Below, in pieces: positions 45,226 to 53,847 of a stretch of 64,000 nt of DNA. A program made the position numbers and the translations under genes. The first letter of the stretch is position 1. Each line of letters begins with the position of its first letter. Source of the DNA: Acinetobacter guillouiae CIP 63.46. GTDB taxonomy: Bacteria > Pseudomonadota > Gammaproteobacteria > Pseudomonadales > Moraxellaceae. Where the stretch lies: assembly GCF_000368145.1 (NCBI RefSeq), contig NZ_KB849283.1, positions 310,001-374,000 of the forward strand. The letters run 5' to 3'. Below the pieces are notes generated by a model. It saw only the letters and a program-made list of their open reading frames with translations, did no database searches and was not told where the DNA came from.

Positions 45226-45606
45226 ATGAAAAAATTATTATTAATTTCATCTTTTTTAGCTGTTGTTTTTGTTGCTGGGTGTAGTGCAAAAGACAAAGAT
45301 AAAGCGACATCTCCTGATAATGAGGTAAGTAGTAGTGCCGTTGCTGTTGATACAAATGAGTCGGCTGAAAAAACGGTGAAGTATGAAACTGCTGATAAGA
45401 AACAATTTACACTTAAGACCAGTGATAATTTTGTTACAGCGACATTAACGGATAGCGATGGAAATAACTATTCATTGAAAGAAGTACCTGCTGGAAGCGG
45501 TATGCGTTTAGAAGGTGACAATGGTGTTTCAATTCATTCTAAAGGCGATGAAGGAACCATTGAACTTGCTAAAGATAAATCTTTTACAGTAAAAGAAGTT
45601 AAATAG
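45226..45606 (+). CDS. MliC-like lipoprotein
   Basis: The 126-residue protein has a signal peptide with lipobox VAGC, an Asp/Ser/Glu-rich spacer, and a C-terminal beta domain (ATLTDSDGNNYSLKEV, then SGMRLEGDNGVSIHSKGDEG). This resembles the MliC/PliC lysozyme-inhibitor fold, in which a Ser-Gly loop and a Lys enter the lysozyme active site. The lipid-anchoring Cys is the only Cys, so the usual disulfides are absent. Lysozyme inhibition is an inference. ATG 45226 is chosen to give a proper signal peptide. Confidence 0.65.
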   Translation: MKKLLLISSFLAVVFVAGCSAKDKDKATSPDNEVSSSAVAVDTNESAEKTVKYETADKKQFTLKTSDNFVTATLTDSDGNNYSLKEVPAGSGMRLEGDNGVSIHSKGDEGTIELAKDKSFTVKEVK

Positions 45607-45623
45607 AATTATGATGTAAATAG

Positions 45624-45647
45624 CCCCACCATTTGGTGGGGTTTTTT
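45624..45647 (+). terminator. Rho-independent terminator of the MliC-like gene
   Basis: Stem CCCCACCA / TGGTGGGG followed by six T. Confidence 0.92.
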
Positions 45648-45669
45648 ATTCGTAGTTCATCAATCAAAA

Positions 45670-45800
45670 AATATCGTATTGAGTGAATTATATTGGTGTT
45701 AAAAGTTTTTACTCTCTTTGAGAGAAGGCTAGGATGAGGGGGAGTTTATGCTGGCTTATTGCCCTAAAAGGACTTATGAAAGAAGCCGAATAGGTTGAGA
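45670..45800. repeat. Interspersed repeat, most complete copy
   Basis: It includes GAATTATATTGGTGTTAAAA, GAGAGAAGGCTAGGATGAGG and GGACTTATGAAAGAAGCC. The same order of blocks is found at 14345-14389 plus 15764-15840 and, in part, at 7903-7945. It is non-coding and lies before the formamidase-like gene. Confidence 0.6.
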
Positions 45801-46019
45801 GAAAACTGTACACATTAAAATTAAGTACTTTAAAACCCATTCAAAAATAAGATATTTACGGGCATTTCATTATTTATGCACTTGAATAGACCGACTAATT
45901 GTAAACAATTGGCGCAATATCTATTGAAATGAACAGATTAAAGTAATTTTACCGTGGCATGAAATTTGCTGAAAACACCTTTGCAATATTTTTATTTTTC
46001 AATTATTAAAGGTATTTTT

Positions 46020-47246
46020 ATGTTTAAGCACACGGTTCTTTCACTGTTTATTTTCAGTGCTATCAGTACTTCAGTCGTTCATGCTGAAAGTTTTAATGTT
46101 CTTAAGCAATTATCCAATAAGCCAGTTCAACTAAAAGACGGTGAATACAAAGGCAATTATTACGTACCCTCGACTTTAAACACCATTACTTGGGGCTACT
46201 TACCGAATAAAGATGCTAAGCCTGTGATTTCTGTTCCATCGGGAAGTGTTGTGACTTTCGATACAGTTTCACATGAAGGTTTACTTGAAGATCAAGGGCG
46301 GGATGCGGAAAAATTCTTTAAATCAAAAGGGGTGAAAGATGAATACATTTTAGATGAAGCAAAAAATATTACAAAATCTTCTCTAAAACATGATTTTAAT
46401 AAAGATGGACCTCATATTGTGACTGGCCCAATTGAAATTCAAGGCGCACAAGCCGGTGATATTTTAAAAGTAGAAGTCATTAAAGTAGAGCCTCGTGTTC
46501 CCTATGGCGTCATTTCAAATCGTCATGGTAAAGGTGCTTTAGTGGGCGAATTTCCTAAAAGACCACAACAAGAAAATGCTTCGGCTGAACATCCTGAACG
46601 ATATGGAAATGTTTCAGTCTTTACCCCAATAGAAAAAAATACCAAGGGTGAATATGAGGGGGTACTAAAAACACAATCAGGTAAATCGATTCGTTTCCCG
46701 CTAAGCCCGTTTATGGGCATTATGGGGGTCGCACCGAATACATCACAGCCAGTTCATTCAGTACCACCAGCGATGTATGGCGGTAATATTGATATTAATG
46801 AGTTAGGTGCTGGATCAACTGCATATTACCCAGTACAAGTGCCGGGTGCATTGTTCTATACAGGTGATAGTCATTTTGCCCAAGGTGATGGCGAAGTTGC
46901 TTTAACTGCATTAGAAGCTTCAGCAAGAGCAACACTCAAGTTCACTTTATTAAAAACAGGTAAAGATAGAATCCCGGGTAAAGAAATTGTACAGCCATTA
47001 GCTGAGAATGCTGAATTTTGGATTACACCAGGATTAGATGAAGATTTAGATGAAGCAATGAAAAAATCTACACGTGAAGCGATTCGTTTTTTAAATCAAG
47101 AATATGGTATTGATGAAGCGATTGCTTATGCTTATCTGAGTGCTGCTACTGATTTTGAAGTATCGCAAGTGGTCGATAAGACCAAGGGGATCCATGCCAA
47201 AATACGTAAAGCTGACTTTAAAGAGTTTGTTGAAGACACTAAGTAA
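46020..47246 (+). CDS. Exported acetamidase/formamidase family protein
   Basis: The 408-residue protein has a signal peptide (VLSLFIFSAISTSVVHA) followed by a FmdA_AmdA-type domain: SVVTFDTVSHEG, NKDGPHIVTGPIEIQGAQAGD, GIMGVAPNT, GGNIDINELGAGSTAYYPV and GDSHFAQGDGEV. Family enzymes hydrolyse formamide or acetamide to ammonia and the acid, normally in the cytoplasm, so a secretion signal is notable. AAAGG precedes ATG 46020. The gene is monocistronic. Confidence 0.88.
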   Translation: MFKHTVLSLFIFSAISTSVVHAESFNVLKQLSNKPVQLKDGEYKGNYYVPSTLNTITWGYLPNKDAKPVISVPSGSVVTFDTVSHEGLLEDQGRDAEKFFKSKGVKDEYILDEAKNITKSSLKHDFNKDGPHIVTGPIEIQGAQAGDILKVEVIKVEPRVPYGVISNRHGKGALVGEFPKRPQQENASAEHPERYGNVSVFTPIEKNTKGEYEGVLKTQSGKSIRFPLSPFMGIMGVAPNTSQPVHSVPPAMYGGNIDINELGAGSTAYYPVQVPGALFYTGDSHFAQGDGEVALTALEASARATLKFTLLKTGKDRIPGKEIVQPLAENAEFWITPGLDEDLDEAMKKSTREAIRFLNQEYGIDEAIAYAYLSAATDFEVSQVVDKTKGIHAKIRKADFKEFVEDTK

Positions 47247-47383
47247 AACTAAAGTTGAAATTTAACCAGAACTGACAGATACATCAAAAATGAGTAGCTG
47301 TCAGTTCAGATTTGGGTGAATATGCCTTAACATACAAGGATTGATGAAAACGATATACAACAGAACTATGAGAGGAGTAAAAA

Positions 47384-47725
47384 ATGATTTGGTTAAATAC
47401 TTTTTTTTATTTCTTGTTTTATAGCATTTTTCTTTTGCTAGGCTCTTTTTTGTATGGCGAGGCACTTCTATACTTTGTGAAAAGGAAATCTATTTTTAAG
47501 ATTTTTTTTATATTTTTAACTTATATTATTTTTATATTTTTTATCGTGTGTCCTATTTTCTTAATTTTTGATTTAATTAAAGAATTTAGATTCTATTTTT
47601 TGGAAAATAATTATTTTTTATTCTTTGTTTTAAGCTGTTTTGTTTTTTCAATAATACCAATGTTCATTTATTTTCAAAGAAAATACTTAAAAGATCTACA
47701 AACTTTTGGTTTATTTAAAAACTAA
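47384..47725 (+). CDS. Small AT-rich membrane protein
   Basis: The 113-residue protein is dominated by Phe, Ile, Leu and Tyr, with three predicted membrane helices. GAGGAG precedes the ATG. The composition is much more AT-rich than that of the flanking formamidase gene. No family recognised. Confidence 0.55.
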   Translation: MIWLNTFFYFLFYSIFLLLGSFLYGEALLYFVKRKSIFKIFFIFLTYIIFIFFIVCPIFLIFDLIKEFRFYFLENNYFLFFVLSCFVFSIIPMFIYFQRKYLKDLQTFGLFKN

Positions 47726-48026
47726 GTTTAAATAATGAAAGCGAAACTAAGATCACATTCAAAATAAGCCTTGTCTTTTATTCTAAATATTTGGGTTTTT
47801 GTTTTTGCAAATGAATATCATTTGAAAGTTTATGTTTTATAGTATAAAGTATTTTATAAATAAGTTTAACTAAATAATAAATATGACTTAATCATTTGAC
47901 TGTCAAATTCAATCAGTATAATTCTAGCGCTGTTGGCTTGCGATAAGGATTTATGTAATTCAATTTTCAGAGCAACTGGTATGGATGCTCGTTGTAAAAA
48001 TAAGTAAGCCTGATAGGGAGAAAATT
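47726..48026. other. Intergenic stretch, no gene seen
   Basis: Very AT-rich. No terminator or repeat recognised. Confidence 0.4.
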
Positions 48027-48477
48027 TTGGAAAACGATGAATTAATACAAACAGCCCGTGAGTTAGTAAAACAAGCTGTTCCAGACTATGAACAAGCTTA
48101 TAAATTATTGACCTTGCTTATAAACAAGGATCTCCAGAGGCAACTTATGCCATTGCAACATGGTATTTACATGGCGGTCATTTTTTGAAACAAGATTATG
48201 TCAAAGGGACTAAATATCTAAAAAAAGCAACAAAAATGAAATGGCCAGATGCCATTTATGATTTGGCAATTAGCTATGAAGGAGGAACGTATGTTTCTAA
48301 AAATAAAAAAAGGCTTTTTTATTATACTTACAGGTAGCTTTAAGAGGTTGCTCTGAAGCTGTTTATGAAGTTTCAAGATGTTATTATTTTGGTATTGGTA
48401 CGAGGAAAAATAAAATTCTAGGGGCCATTTGGTATGATCGAGCAGAGGAGTTAGGAAGTGTTCGAGAGAATGATTAA
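48027..48477 (+). pseudogene. Sel1-like repeat protein broken by two frameshifts
   Basis: A TTG start at 48027 with AGGGAG upstream opens ENDELIQTARELVKQAVPDYEQAYKLLTL. Near 48113 the reading must shift to continue AYKQGSPEATYAIATWYLHGG, then through KYLKKATKMKWPDAIYDLAISYEGG. At the A7 run 48305-48311 it must shift again to give KKAFLLYLQVALRGCSEAVYEVSRCYYFGIG and end at 48477. Both breaks are repaired by adding one base. The restored protein of about 150 residues has three Sel1-type helical repeats. Sel1 proteins act in protein-protein contacts. Confidence 0.75.
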
Positions 48478-48538
48478 CTTTACTTATTGAATTCTTTGTG
48501 AATTGAATAAAAACAATAGACACAATGAGGACGTGATA

Positions 48539-48970
48539 ATGAAGTTTACTCATCCAATAGATCAAGATCTTAAATTAAACATGGTCTTTGTCGCTTTAAG
48601 TTACCTGTTGGCATGGCTTTTTAGTTATAAATTTTTTACTAGACATATTGCCCACCAACATCCTCAGCTACTTTTTTTATTATTATTTATTTTTTCAATA
48701 TGTGTTGCTTGTAAATTGAGCCGATTAAAGCTTTTTATACCAATTAAAGCCATAATTACCATGATTATATCCTTTACAGTTTCTCTTATTATTGTGTCAT
48801 TTTTGACAAAAGAGTATTGGCCATATGTGTTTAGCTTGAATACCGTTTATGCAATTGCTTTTGCACCAATAGGAAGTATTGAGTGGTTAAAATTATATTT
48901 TGTATTTCCAATTTTAGTAACCTTCTATTTGATGGTTTTATTCTTACTTAAGCTTAAAAATAAATTTTAA
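48539..48970 (+). CDS. Hypothetical membrane protein
   Basis: The 143-residue protein from ATG 48539 (GAGGA seven bases upstream) has four predicted membrane helices. No family recognised. It follows the broken Sel1 gene and precedes the single-anchor gene at 49011, so the three may form one small operon. Confidence 0.6.
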   Translation: MKFTHPIDQDLKLNMVFVALSYLLAWLFSYKFFTRHIAHQHPQLLFLLLFIFSICVACKLSRLKLFIPIKAIITMIISFTVSLIIVSFLTKEYWPYVFSLNTVYAIAFAPIGSIEWLKLYFVFPILVTFYLMVLFLLKLKNKF

Positions 48971-49010
48971 AGAGGAAATTTTTGTGAGTGCTTAGAATGG
49001 AGGAAATAAT

Positions 49011-49340
49011 ATGAAAAAATTAATCTTTTATGTCTTCTTTATAGCTGTATTAGGAATTATAACTGTTATAGGAACAAAGATACTTCATAGTGAACAAAAT
49101 CAGCAATATATAGAAAAAATTTTTCGTGAAGATATTAAAGTACAGAATAAATTAGGAGAAATACGGAACTATAGAATACGTAAAGTCGGAAAATTTTATG
49201 GTAATCCTCCCTATCAACAAGGCTATGATTATTATACTTTAAAGGTTAATGGTGAAAAGTCATCTGCTTTTATATATTTAAAGCTTTATAAAAACAACAA
49301 TGGAGAAATAGAAAGCTATAAAGTGGAAATGGATGAATAG
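49011..49340 (+). CDS. Single-anchor exported hypothetical protein
   Basis: The 109-residue protein has an N-terminal membrane helix (LIFYVFFIAVLGIITVIG) and a periplasmic domain that could be a small alpha/beta fold (Coa1/Tim21-like is one idea, weakly supported). GGAGG lies 8 bases before the ATG. Function unknown. Confidence 0.55.
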   Translation: MKKLIFYVFFIAVLGIITVIGTKILHSEQNQQYIEKIFREDIKVQNKLGEIRNYRIRKVGKFYGNPPYQQGYDYYTLKVNGEKSSAFIYLKLYKNNNGEIESYKVEMDE

Positions 49341-49594
49341 TAAAATAAATTTAATAAATTTTTTAATTAGATATTAAGTGTATTTTTAAAATAAATATTT
49401 AACTGTACTAATTTTTTTGATTTAAATTTCATCTAATAATTAAATTCACATTTTGTGCTATTCATCACGCTTTTAATTTGGCTGATAAAAGATTATATAA
49501 GGCAAGCTAGAATTAAATTTAGAGAAATCAGATGTAGTATTTAGATATTTAAATTTTCTCTCTGCTTAATATAATCTTTATCGAATCAGTATGT

Positions 49595-49876
49595 TTAGAC
49601 ACGAATCATACTTTTACTGTTTATATCCTCCATCCAGTCATTTAAATCCAAATCGTTGGTAAATGAATGTTCACCATCAATCTTAAAGACTAACAGAGAG
49701 TCATGAATGCTAATAATACTCGCTAAATGTTGGCGAATGATGTTGGCTTCATAGCTTGTGTTGATCAGCCAAGTGGAAGGGTTCACCCGAATTGAAGCAT
49801 CATAGTCACAGATGAGCTTATGGACTTCATCTAAATGATGTACTTGTGAGGAATTTAGAATAATCAAATAATTCAT
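49595..49876 (-). CDS. Cas2/VapD-like small protein, solitary
   Basis: The 93-residue protein from ATG 49876 (GGAGG eight bases upstream) shows the order MNYLIILNSS, NPSTWLINTSYEANIIRQHL, HDSLLVFKI, a ferredoxin-like pattern shared by Cas2, VapD and SinR-type small proteins (strand-helix-strand with a Trp-Leu-Ile strand and a D-x-L-L-V strand). There is no CRISPR array or cas gene nearby. Nuclease activity is not predicted with any confidence. Confidence 0.45.
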   Translation of the reverse strand: MNYLIILNSSQVHHLDEVHKLICDYDASIRVNPSTWLINTSYEANIIRQHLASIISIHDSLLVFKIDGEHSFTNDLDLNDWMEDINSKSMIRV

Positions 49877-49891
49877 ATTAACAACCTCCAT

Positions 49892-50203
49892 AAAAGAGAT
49901 TTAGACAAAATAACTTTTATTATGAAATGTGATAAGTATCACGATTTATTCAATCTAACATCAAAGTATTTTGATCAATTGAAAAAATGTCGGACAATCT
50001 AAAGCTGAATTTTGATGATGTGTTAGATTTTTTTTATTGTATTGTTCAAGAAAATTCTTAGTGGTTATTCCTTTTGTTACATAAAAAGCAATCAAAATTT
50101 TTAAATACTGGCTAAATTGAAGTATGATTAAGTTTAAAATATTTAAACAATAAGCTCATCAAAAGATGGGCTTTTTTGTCTTACCCTCTCTGTGTTATAA
50201 AGT
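49892..50203. other. Intergenic region with a terminator-like hairpin
   Basis: AT-rich. The only structure is AAGCTCATC / GATGGGCTT (50154-50175) followed by a T-run on the plus strand. It lies 40 bases before the next gene and could end a short transcript or act as an attenuator. No gene seen. Confidence 0.4.
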
Positions 50204-50215
50204 TTGAGGCTTAAA

Positions 50216-50431
50216 ATGCTGGTTAAAATAGAAGATGGTTTTTACCTAAATTCACTGCATATTATCGCGATATATGTTTCTAAAGATATGATTACGCAAA
50301 ATTTTTCTATAAGTATAGAATATACACCGCACAATCAAAATGCCAATGGCTTATATCATAAAAAGTGCCAGACCAAAGCTGAAGCGGATTTATTTTTGCA
50401 AAGTCTACATCAGCAAATCGCGCAAATATAA
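50216..50431 (+). CDS. Small hypothetical protein
   Basis: The 71-residue soluble protein (MLVKIEDGFYLNSLHIIAIYV...) looks like two beta hairpins followed by a helix (TKAEADLFLQSLHQQI). GAGG lies 7 bases before the ATG. Family not recognised. Confidence 0.5.
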   Translation: MLVKIEDGFYLNSLHIIAIYVSKDMITQNFSISIEYTPHNQNANGLYHKKCQTKAEADLFLQSLHQQIAQI

Positions 50432-50562
50432 ATTTAAATTTTTTAGTTTTTTTTGCATTGAAATTAAAAGAAAAGGAATTCATTTTTTAAGCTATATTAG
50501 GCTCACAATTGAATGTATCGATAATGTGAAAATCACAATGATTGAACATTTTTGAGGTCAAA

Positions 50563-51558
50563 ATGCATAAACTAAAAATTCTTATTTGTATACTTTCACT
50601 ATTCACACTGTCTGCCTGCCAAAATGTGCAAAAAAATAACAAAATCATTGCCAAGGCATTTGATACTTCAACACATTTTCAACGCTATCTGATGGATAAA
50701 CATGCGCCAGAGAATGTCATTGTTACCCATAATATAACTTACCAAGAACAACCAAAACTCAGTTTAGATCTCTATCAGCCAATAGATATTCAACAATTTG
50801 AAAAACGCCCAACAGTGATCTGGATTCATGGTGGTGGTTGGATTTCAGGTGCTAAAGATAATGCAAGAGGATATTTTAAACTGCTCGCAGCACAAGGTTA
50901 TAATGTTGTTTCTGTGCAATACCAATTTGCACCGCAAGCAATTTATCCAACGCAGTTGTATCAAATCAATAACGCACTGCGATTTATCCAGCAAAATGCA
51001 AAACAATACCATATAGATGCTGATCAATTATTTTTAGCAGGGGATTCGGCTGGCGCCAATTTAGCCAGTCATTATGCAGCGCTTCTCACTAACCCAAATT
51101 TCGCCATAGAATCTGGATTTACAGTCTCGATTCAAGCTTCACAACTTAAGGGTTTAATTCTACATTGCGGAATTTATGATATGAACGCCTTTATCAATAC
51201 AGCACCAGATGAAATCAAACTGATTGAATGGGGGGTAAATAATCTTGTCCAAGCTTATACAGGTAATCAAAAAGACAATCCTGAATATTTAAAACGTTTA
51301 TCACCTATACAACATCTTACCAAAAACTATCCACCTGTTTTTATCAGTGGGGGTAATAAAGATTTTCTGACAAATACACAGTCCATTCCTTTTGTAAAAG
51401 CGTTGCAAGAAAAGCAAATCCCTATTCAAGCTGTTTTCTACCCTGAATCAAAAGAATGGTTGGTCCATGAATATCAATTTTTCTTGGGCAAAAAGGCGAG
51501 TCAGCAAACATTTGATCAAACTATTTTGTTTTTGAAGAAAAATGTTGATTCAAAATAA
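50563..51558 (+). CDS. Lipoprotein alpha/beta-hydrolase (HSL-type esterase)
   Basis: The 331-residue protein has a lipobox LSAC near residue 19. The hydrolase fold has the oxyanion motif WIHGGGWISG, the nucleophile elbow LAGDSAGANLA, an acid candidate in GGNKDFLT and a His in WLVHEYQF. This is the hormone-sensitive-lipase/BD-FAE type, acting on short-chain or carbohydrate esters. GAGG precedes ATG 50563. It should sit on the inner or outer membrane facing the periplasm. Substrate unknown. Confidence 0.85.
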   Translation: MHKLKILICILSLFTLSACQNVQKNNKIIAKAFDTSTHFQRYLMDKHAPENVIVTHNITYQEQPKLSLDLYQPIDIQQFEKRPTVIWIHGGGWISGAKDNARGYFKLLAAQGYNVVSVQYQFAPQAIYPTQLYQINNALRFIQQNAKQYHIDADQLFLAGDSAGANLASHYAALLTNPNFAIESGFTVSIQASQLKGLILHCGIYDMNAFINTAPDEIKLIEWGVNNLVQAYTGNQKDNPEYLKRLSPIQHLTKNYPPVFISGGNKDFLTNTQSIPFVKALQEKQIPIQAVFYPESKEWLVHEYQFFLGKKASQQTFDQTILFLKKNVDSK

Positions 51559-51635
51559 ACTCAAAAAATAATGATTTAAACTGAATTGTCATAAAAGCAT
51601 GTTATAAAAAATAAAATTGTAGCGAGAAATGAAAG

Positions 51636-51860
51636 ATGGAAATCAGTGTTAAGCAAATCAACAAGCGTATAGATGAATTTCAAGAATCAAGTAAGAAAGC
51701 ATCAACTTTAGAAATTGGCTATAAAACTTATGCTAAGTTAATGAATGAAGATAAATTTGCTGATGCACTCAAGAAAGATCCCAATAACACGATGGTTCGC
51801 TACTACAAAGATATAAAAATTAAATTGGTCACAGAGAAGCATCATTTTGAGGTGAAGTAA
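51636..51860 (+). CDS. Small charged hypothetical protein
   Basis: The 74-residue Lys-rich soluble protein starts MEISVKQINKRIDEFQ. It has no Cys and no membrane segment. Family not recognised; GAAAG before the ATG is a fair RBS. Confidence 0.45.
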   Translation: MEISVKQINKRIDEFQESSKKASTLEIGYKTYAKLMNEDKFADALKKDPNNTMVRYYKDIKIKLVTEKHHFEVK

Positions 51861-52453
51861 GCTTTTTAATCAATAGAATAACAATTTTTAAAAATTTACA
51901 ACTCAAGGAATGAGTGTAATTTTTTTATCATATTTCATGAAAAAAGTTATATATCTTTAGAGTACTTAGTTGATTCTATAGTGATCACTTTTTGCCTGTT
52001 AAAATCAAAATTCAGTACATATAAAACATTGACTTGTGCTTCCATTGTTAAAAATAACTTGTAACAAATCCTGATAAATCCTTTGTTTTTTATTCACTTT
52101 ATTTATAGGGTGTATCTAAATGTTTTATTTTTTTGATTTTTTTACCATGTGTTTAAAACATTAAAAACATATTCTGTTAAGATAATCTAATAAATTAGAA
52201 TTTTTTTAATAAGTAGTATGCTGGTCTGATTATTGTGATATTAGTATCAAAAAATACGGAATAACTGAATAAAAACAAATATATGAGAATACTTATCATT
52301 TATAATAAGTCTTTTGAATATCTATTCATGCTGTAAAAATAGGCAGTTAGACTTAATTTTTAAGTGTTTTTTAATTTAATCAGACTTAATGATCTTACAA
52401 ATTGTGACAAAATATATTAAAATAAATGCTGGTTTATTTTGTGACGAAAAATA
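51861..52453. other. Long gene-free AT-rich stretch
   Basis: About 590 bases with no reading frame, terminator or repeat that I would defend. It could hold regulatory RNA or be neutral acquired DNA. Confidence 0.4.
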
Positions 52454-52567
52454 ATGGAAATTTTAAACTTTATAAAGAGTTTCAACACTGTAAACACGTA
52501 TTTAATTTTGGCGATAATTGCCTTGTTGCTTATAATTTCATTTTTCTACTTTATTCATCCTACCTGA
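52454..52567 (+). CDS. Possible single-helix membrane microprotein
   Basis: The 37-residue frame (MEILNFIKSFNTVNTYL...) has one strong membrane helix (LILAIIALLLIISFFYFI). A Rho-independent terminator begins 18 bases after the stop codon, which supports transcription. The RBS is poor (GACGAAAAATA). It resembles regulatory or toxin-like microproteins in shape only. Confidence 0.4.
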   Translation: MEILNFIKSFNTVNTYLILAIIALLLIISFFYFIHPT

Positions 52568-52584
52568 TTAAGTAGAAAATTGAA

Positions 52585-52625
52585 GAAAAAAAGGTGAGTA
52601 TCATATTGATAACTCGCCTTTTTTT
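52585..52625 (+). terminator. Rho-independent terminator
   Basis: Long stem AAAAAGGTGAGT-ATC / GATAACTCGCCTTTTT with one bulge, followed by T, downstream of the microprotein frame. Confidence 0.75.
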
Positions 52626-52766
52626 ATTTTTTAAAAATAATTTTTATCAAAGTGCAATTGCTTTTTATTCACCAAGTTTAATAGATGAGATTACAATTAG
52701 CTAAAGATTGTATTGTAAATTGAATTTATATAACATACCAATCAAATGGTATCTTTTGATGAATTT

Positions 52767-53111
52767 ATGAATTCTATTGTTTTTGCCTATAGCTTGTTGG
52801 CGGTCGCTATCATCGCTGAAGTAACAGGTTCAACATTCTTAGTGAAATCGCAGGGCTTCACAAAGTTAGTACCGAGTTTACTGGTGGTATTTTTTTATGT
52901 GATTTCTTTTTATTTACTTTCTCACGTGATTAAAACAATTCCATTGGGTATTGCTTATGCAATTTGGGCTGGTGTCGGTATTATCCTCACTGCTTTGGTG
53001 GGTTACTTCATTTTTAAACAAAGCTTAGACTTTGCAGCAATTGCAGGCATTGGATTAATTATTTCAGGTGTATTGGTGATTAACTTATTTTCAACATCAG
53101 CAGGGCATTGA
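52767..53111 (+). CDS. Small multidrug resistance (SMR) efflux protein
   Basis: The 114-residue, four-helix protein belongs to the EmrE/AbeS family of proton-coupled exporters of cationic drugs and disinfectants. The essential Glu lies in AIIAEVTGSTFLVKSQGF, and IPLGIAYAIWAGVGIILTALVGY is typical. ATG 52767 gives the usual length; an upstream ATG at 52746 adds seven residues. It is cotranscribed with the TetR gene 29 bases downstream, which probably controls it. Confidence 0.9.
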   Translation: MNSIVFAYSLLAVAIIAEVTGSTFLVKSQGFTKLVPSLLVVFFYVISFYLLSHVIKTIPLGIAYAIWAGVGIILTALVGYFIFKQSLDFAAIAGIGLIISGVLVINLFSTSAGH

Positions 53112-53140
53112 TAAAAGCACGAAGCAGGTAAGATTTGAGT

Positions 53141-53707
53141 ATGGATAAAATTGTAGAAAATGCTTATCAACGTAAAAAAGATCCTGAAGGTGTTAAAAAA
53201 TTAATTTTAGCTAACACGATGAGTTTAGTTGCTGAACATGGTGTAAATGGCGTATCTATTCAAAGTATTGCAACGCGTTCAGGTGTAACTAAAGGTGGTG
53301 TATTTCATCATTTTGCCAATAAACAAGTTCTGATTGAGGCCATGTTGGAAGAGTTAATCCAACAATTGGACCAGCAAGTTAGTCTGGCAATTGAAAAAGA
53401 TCCAGTTACTTATGGCTGTTTTACACGTGCATATATTGATGTCACCTTAAGTCCTTCATTTGGTGTCAACACGGTATGGAGTGCTTTAAGCATGACATTG
53501 ATGACAGATAAATCTTATAGTGAGAAGTGGGATCAATGGCTGACACGGCGATTGTCTCAACATGCTGAAACGGATTATTCTGCCACATTAAAAATATTAC
53601 GTTATGCAGCCGATGGGGCATGGTTTGTTGAAAGCCTCTCCCCAAAAATGCAGGATGATTATGAGGAAATTAAACAGGAGTTGTTGTTAAGGACTTATCC
53701 TGAATAG
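53141..53707 (+). CDS. TetR-family transcriptional regulator
   Basis: The 188-residue protein has the N-terminal helix-turn-helix NGVSIQSIATRSGVTKGGVFHHFANKQVLIEAML and an all-helical ligand domain. Located directly after the SMR pump gene in the same direction, it is likely a repressor of that operon responding to a pump substrate. ATG 53141 is used. The binding site was not identified. Confidence 0.88.
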   Translation: MDKIVENAYQRKKDPEGVKKLILANTMSLVAEHGVNGVSIQSIATRSGVTKGGVFHHFANKQVLIEAMLEELIQQLDQQVSLAIEKDPVTYGCFTRAYIDVTLSPSFGVNTVWSALSMTLMTDKSYSEKWDQWLTRRLSQHAETDYSATLKILRYAADGAWFVESLSPKMQDDYEEIKQELLLRTYPE

Positions 53708-53772
53708 TGATTCATTTGCTCTGCTTTGTAAGCAAAACCAATAGCTACAGATCAAAATAAAAATCCAAAATA

Positions 53773-53802
53773 AAAAAACCAAGCCAAATGATATTGGCTT
53801 GG
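53773..53802 (-). terminator. Terminator of putA
   Basis: Stem CCAAGCCAA / TTGGCTTGG with a 6-base loop. On the minus strand it is followed by seven T. Confidence 0.85.
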
Positions 53803-53847
53803 AATGGAAAACTTTCTTTAAACTAGGTTAAATCATTGCTTTATGAT

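Noticed and set aside
49595..49876. CRISPR-Cas locus suggested by the Cas2-like protein
   Set aside because: No spaced direct repeats and no cas1 or effector gene anywhere in the window.
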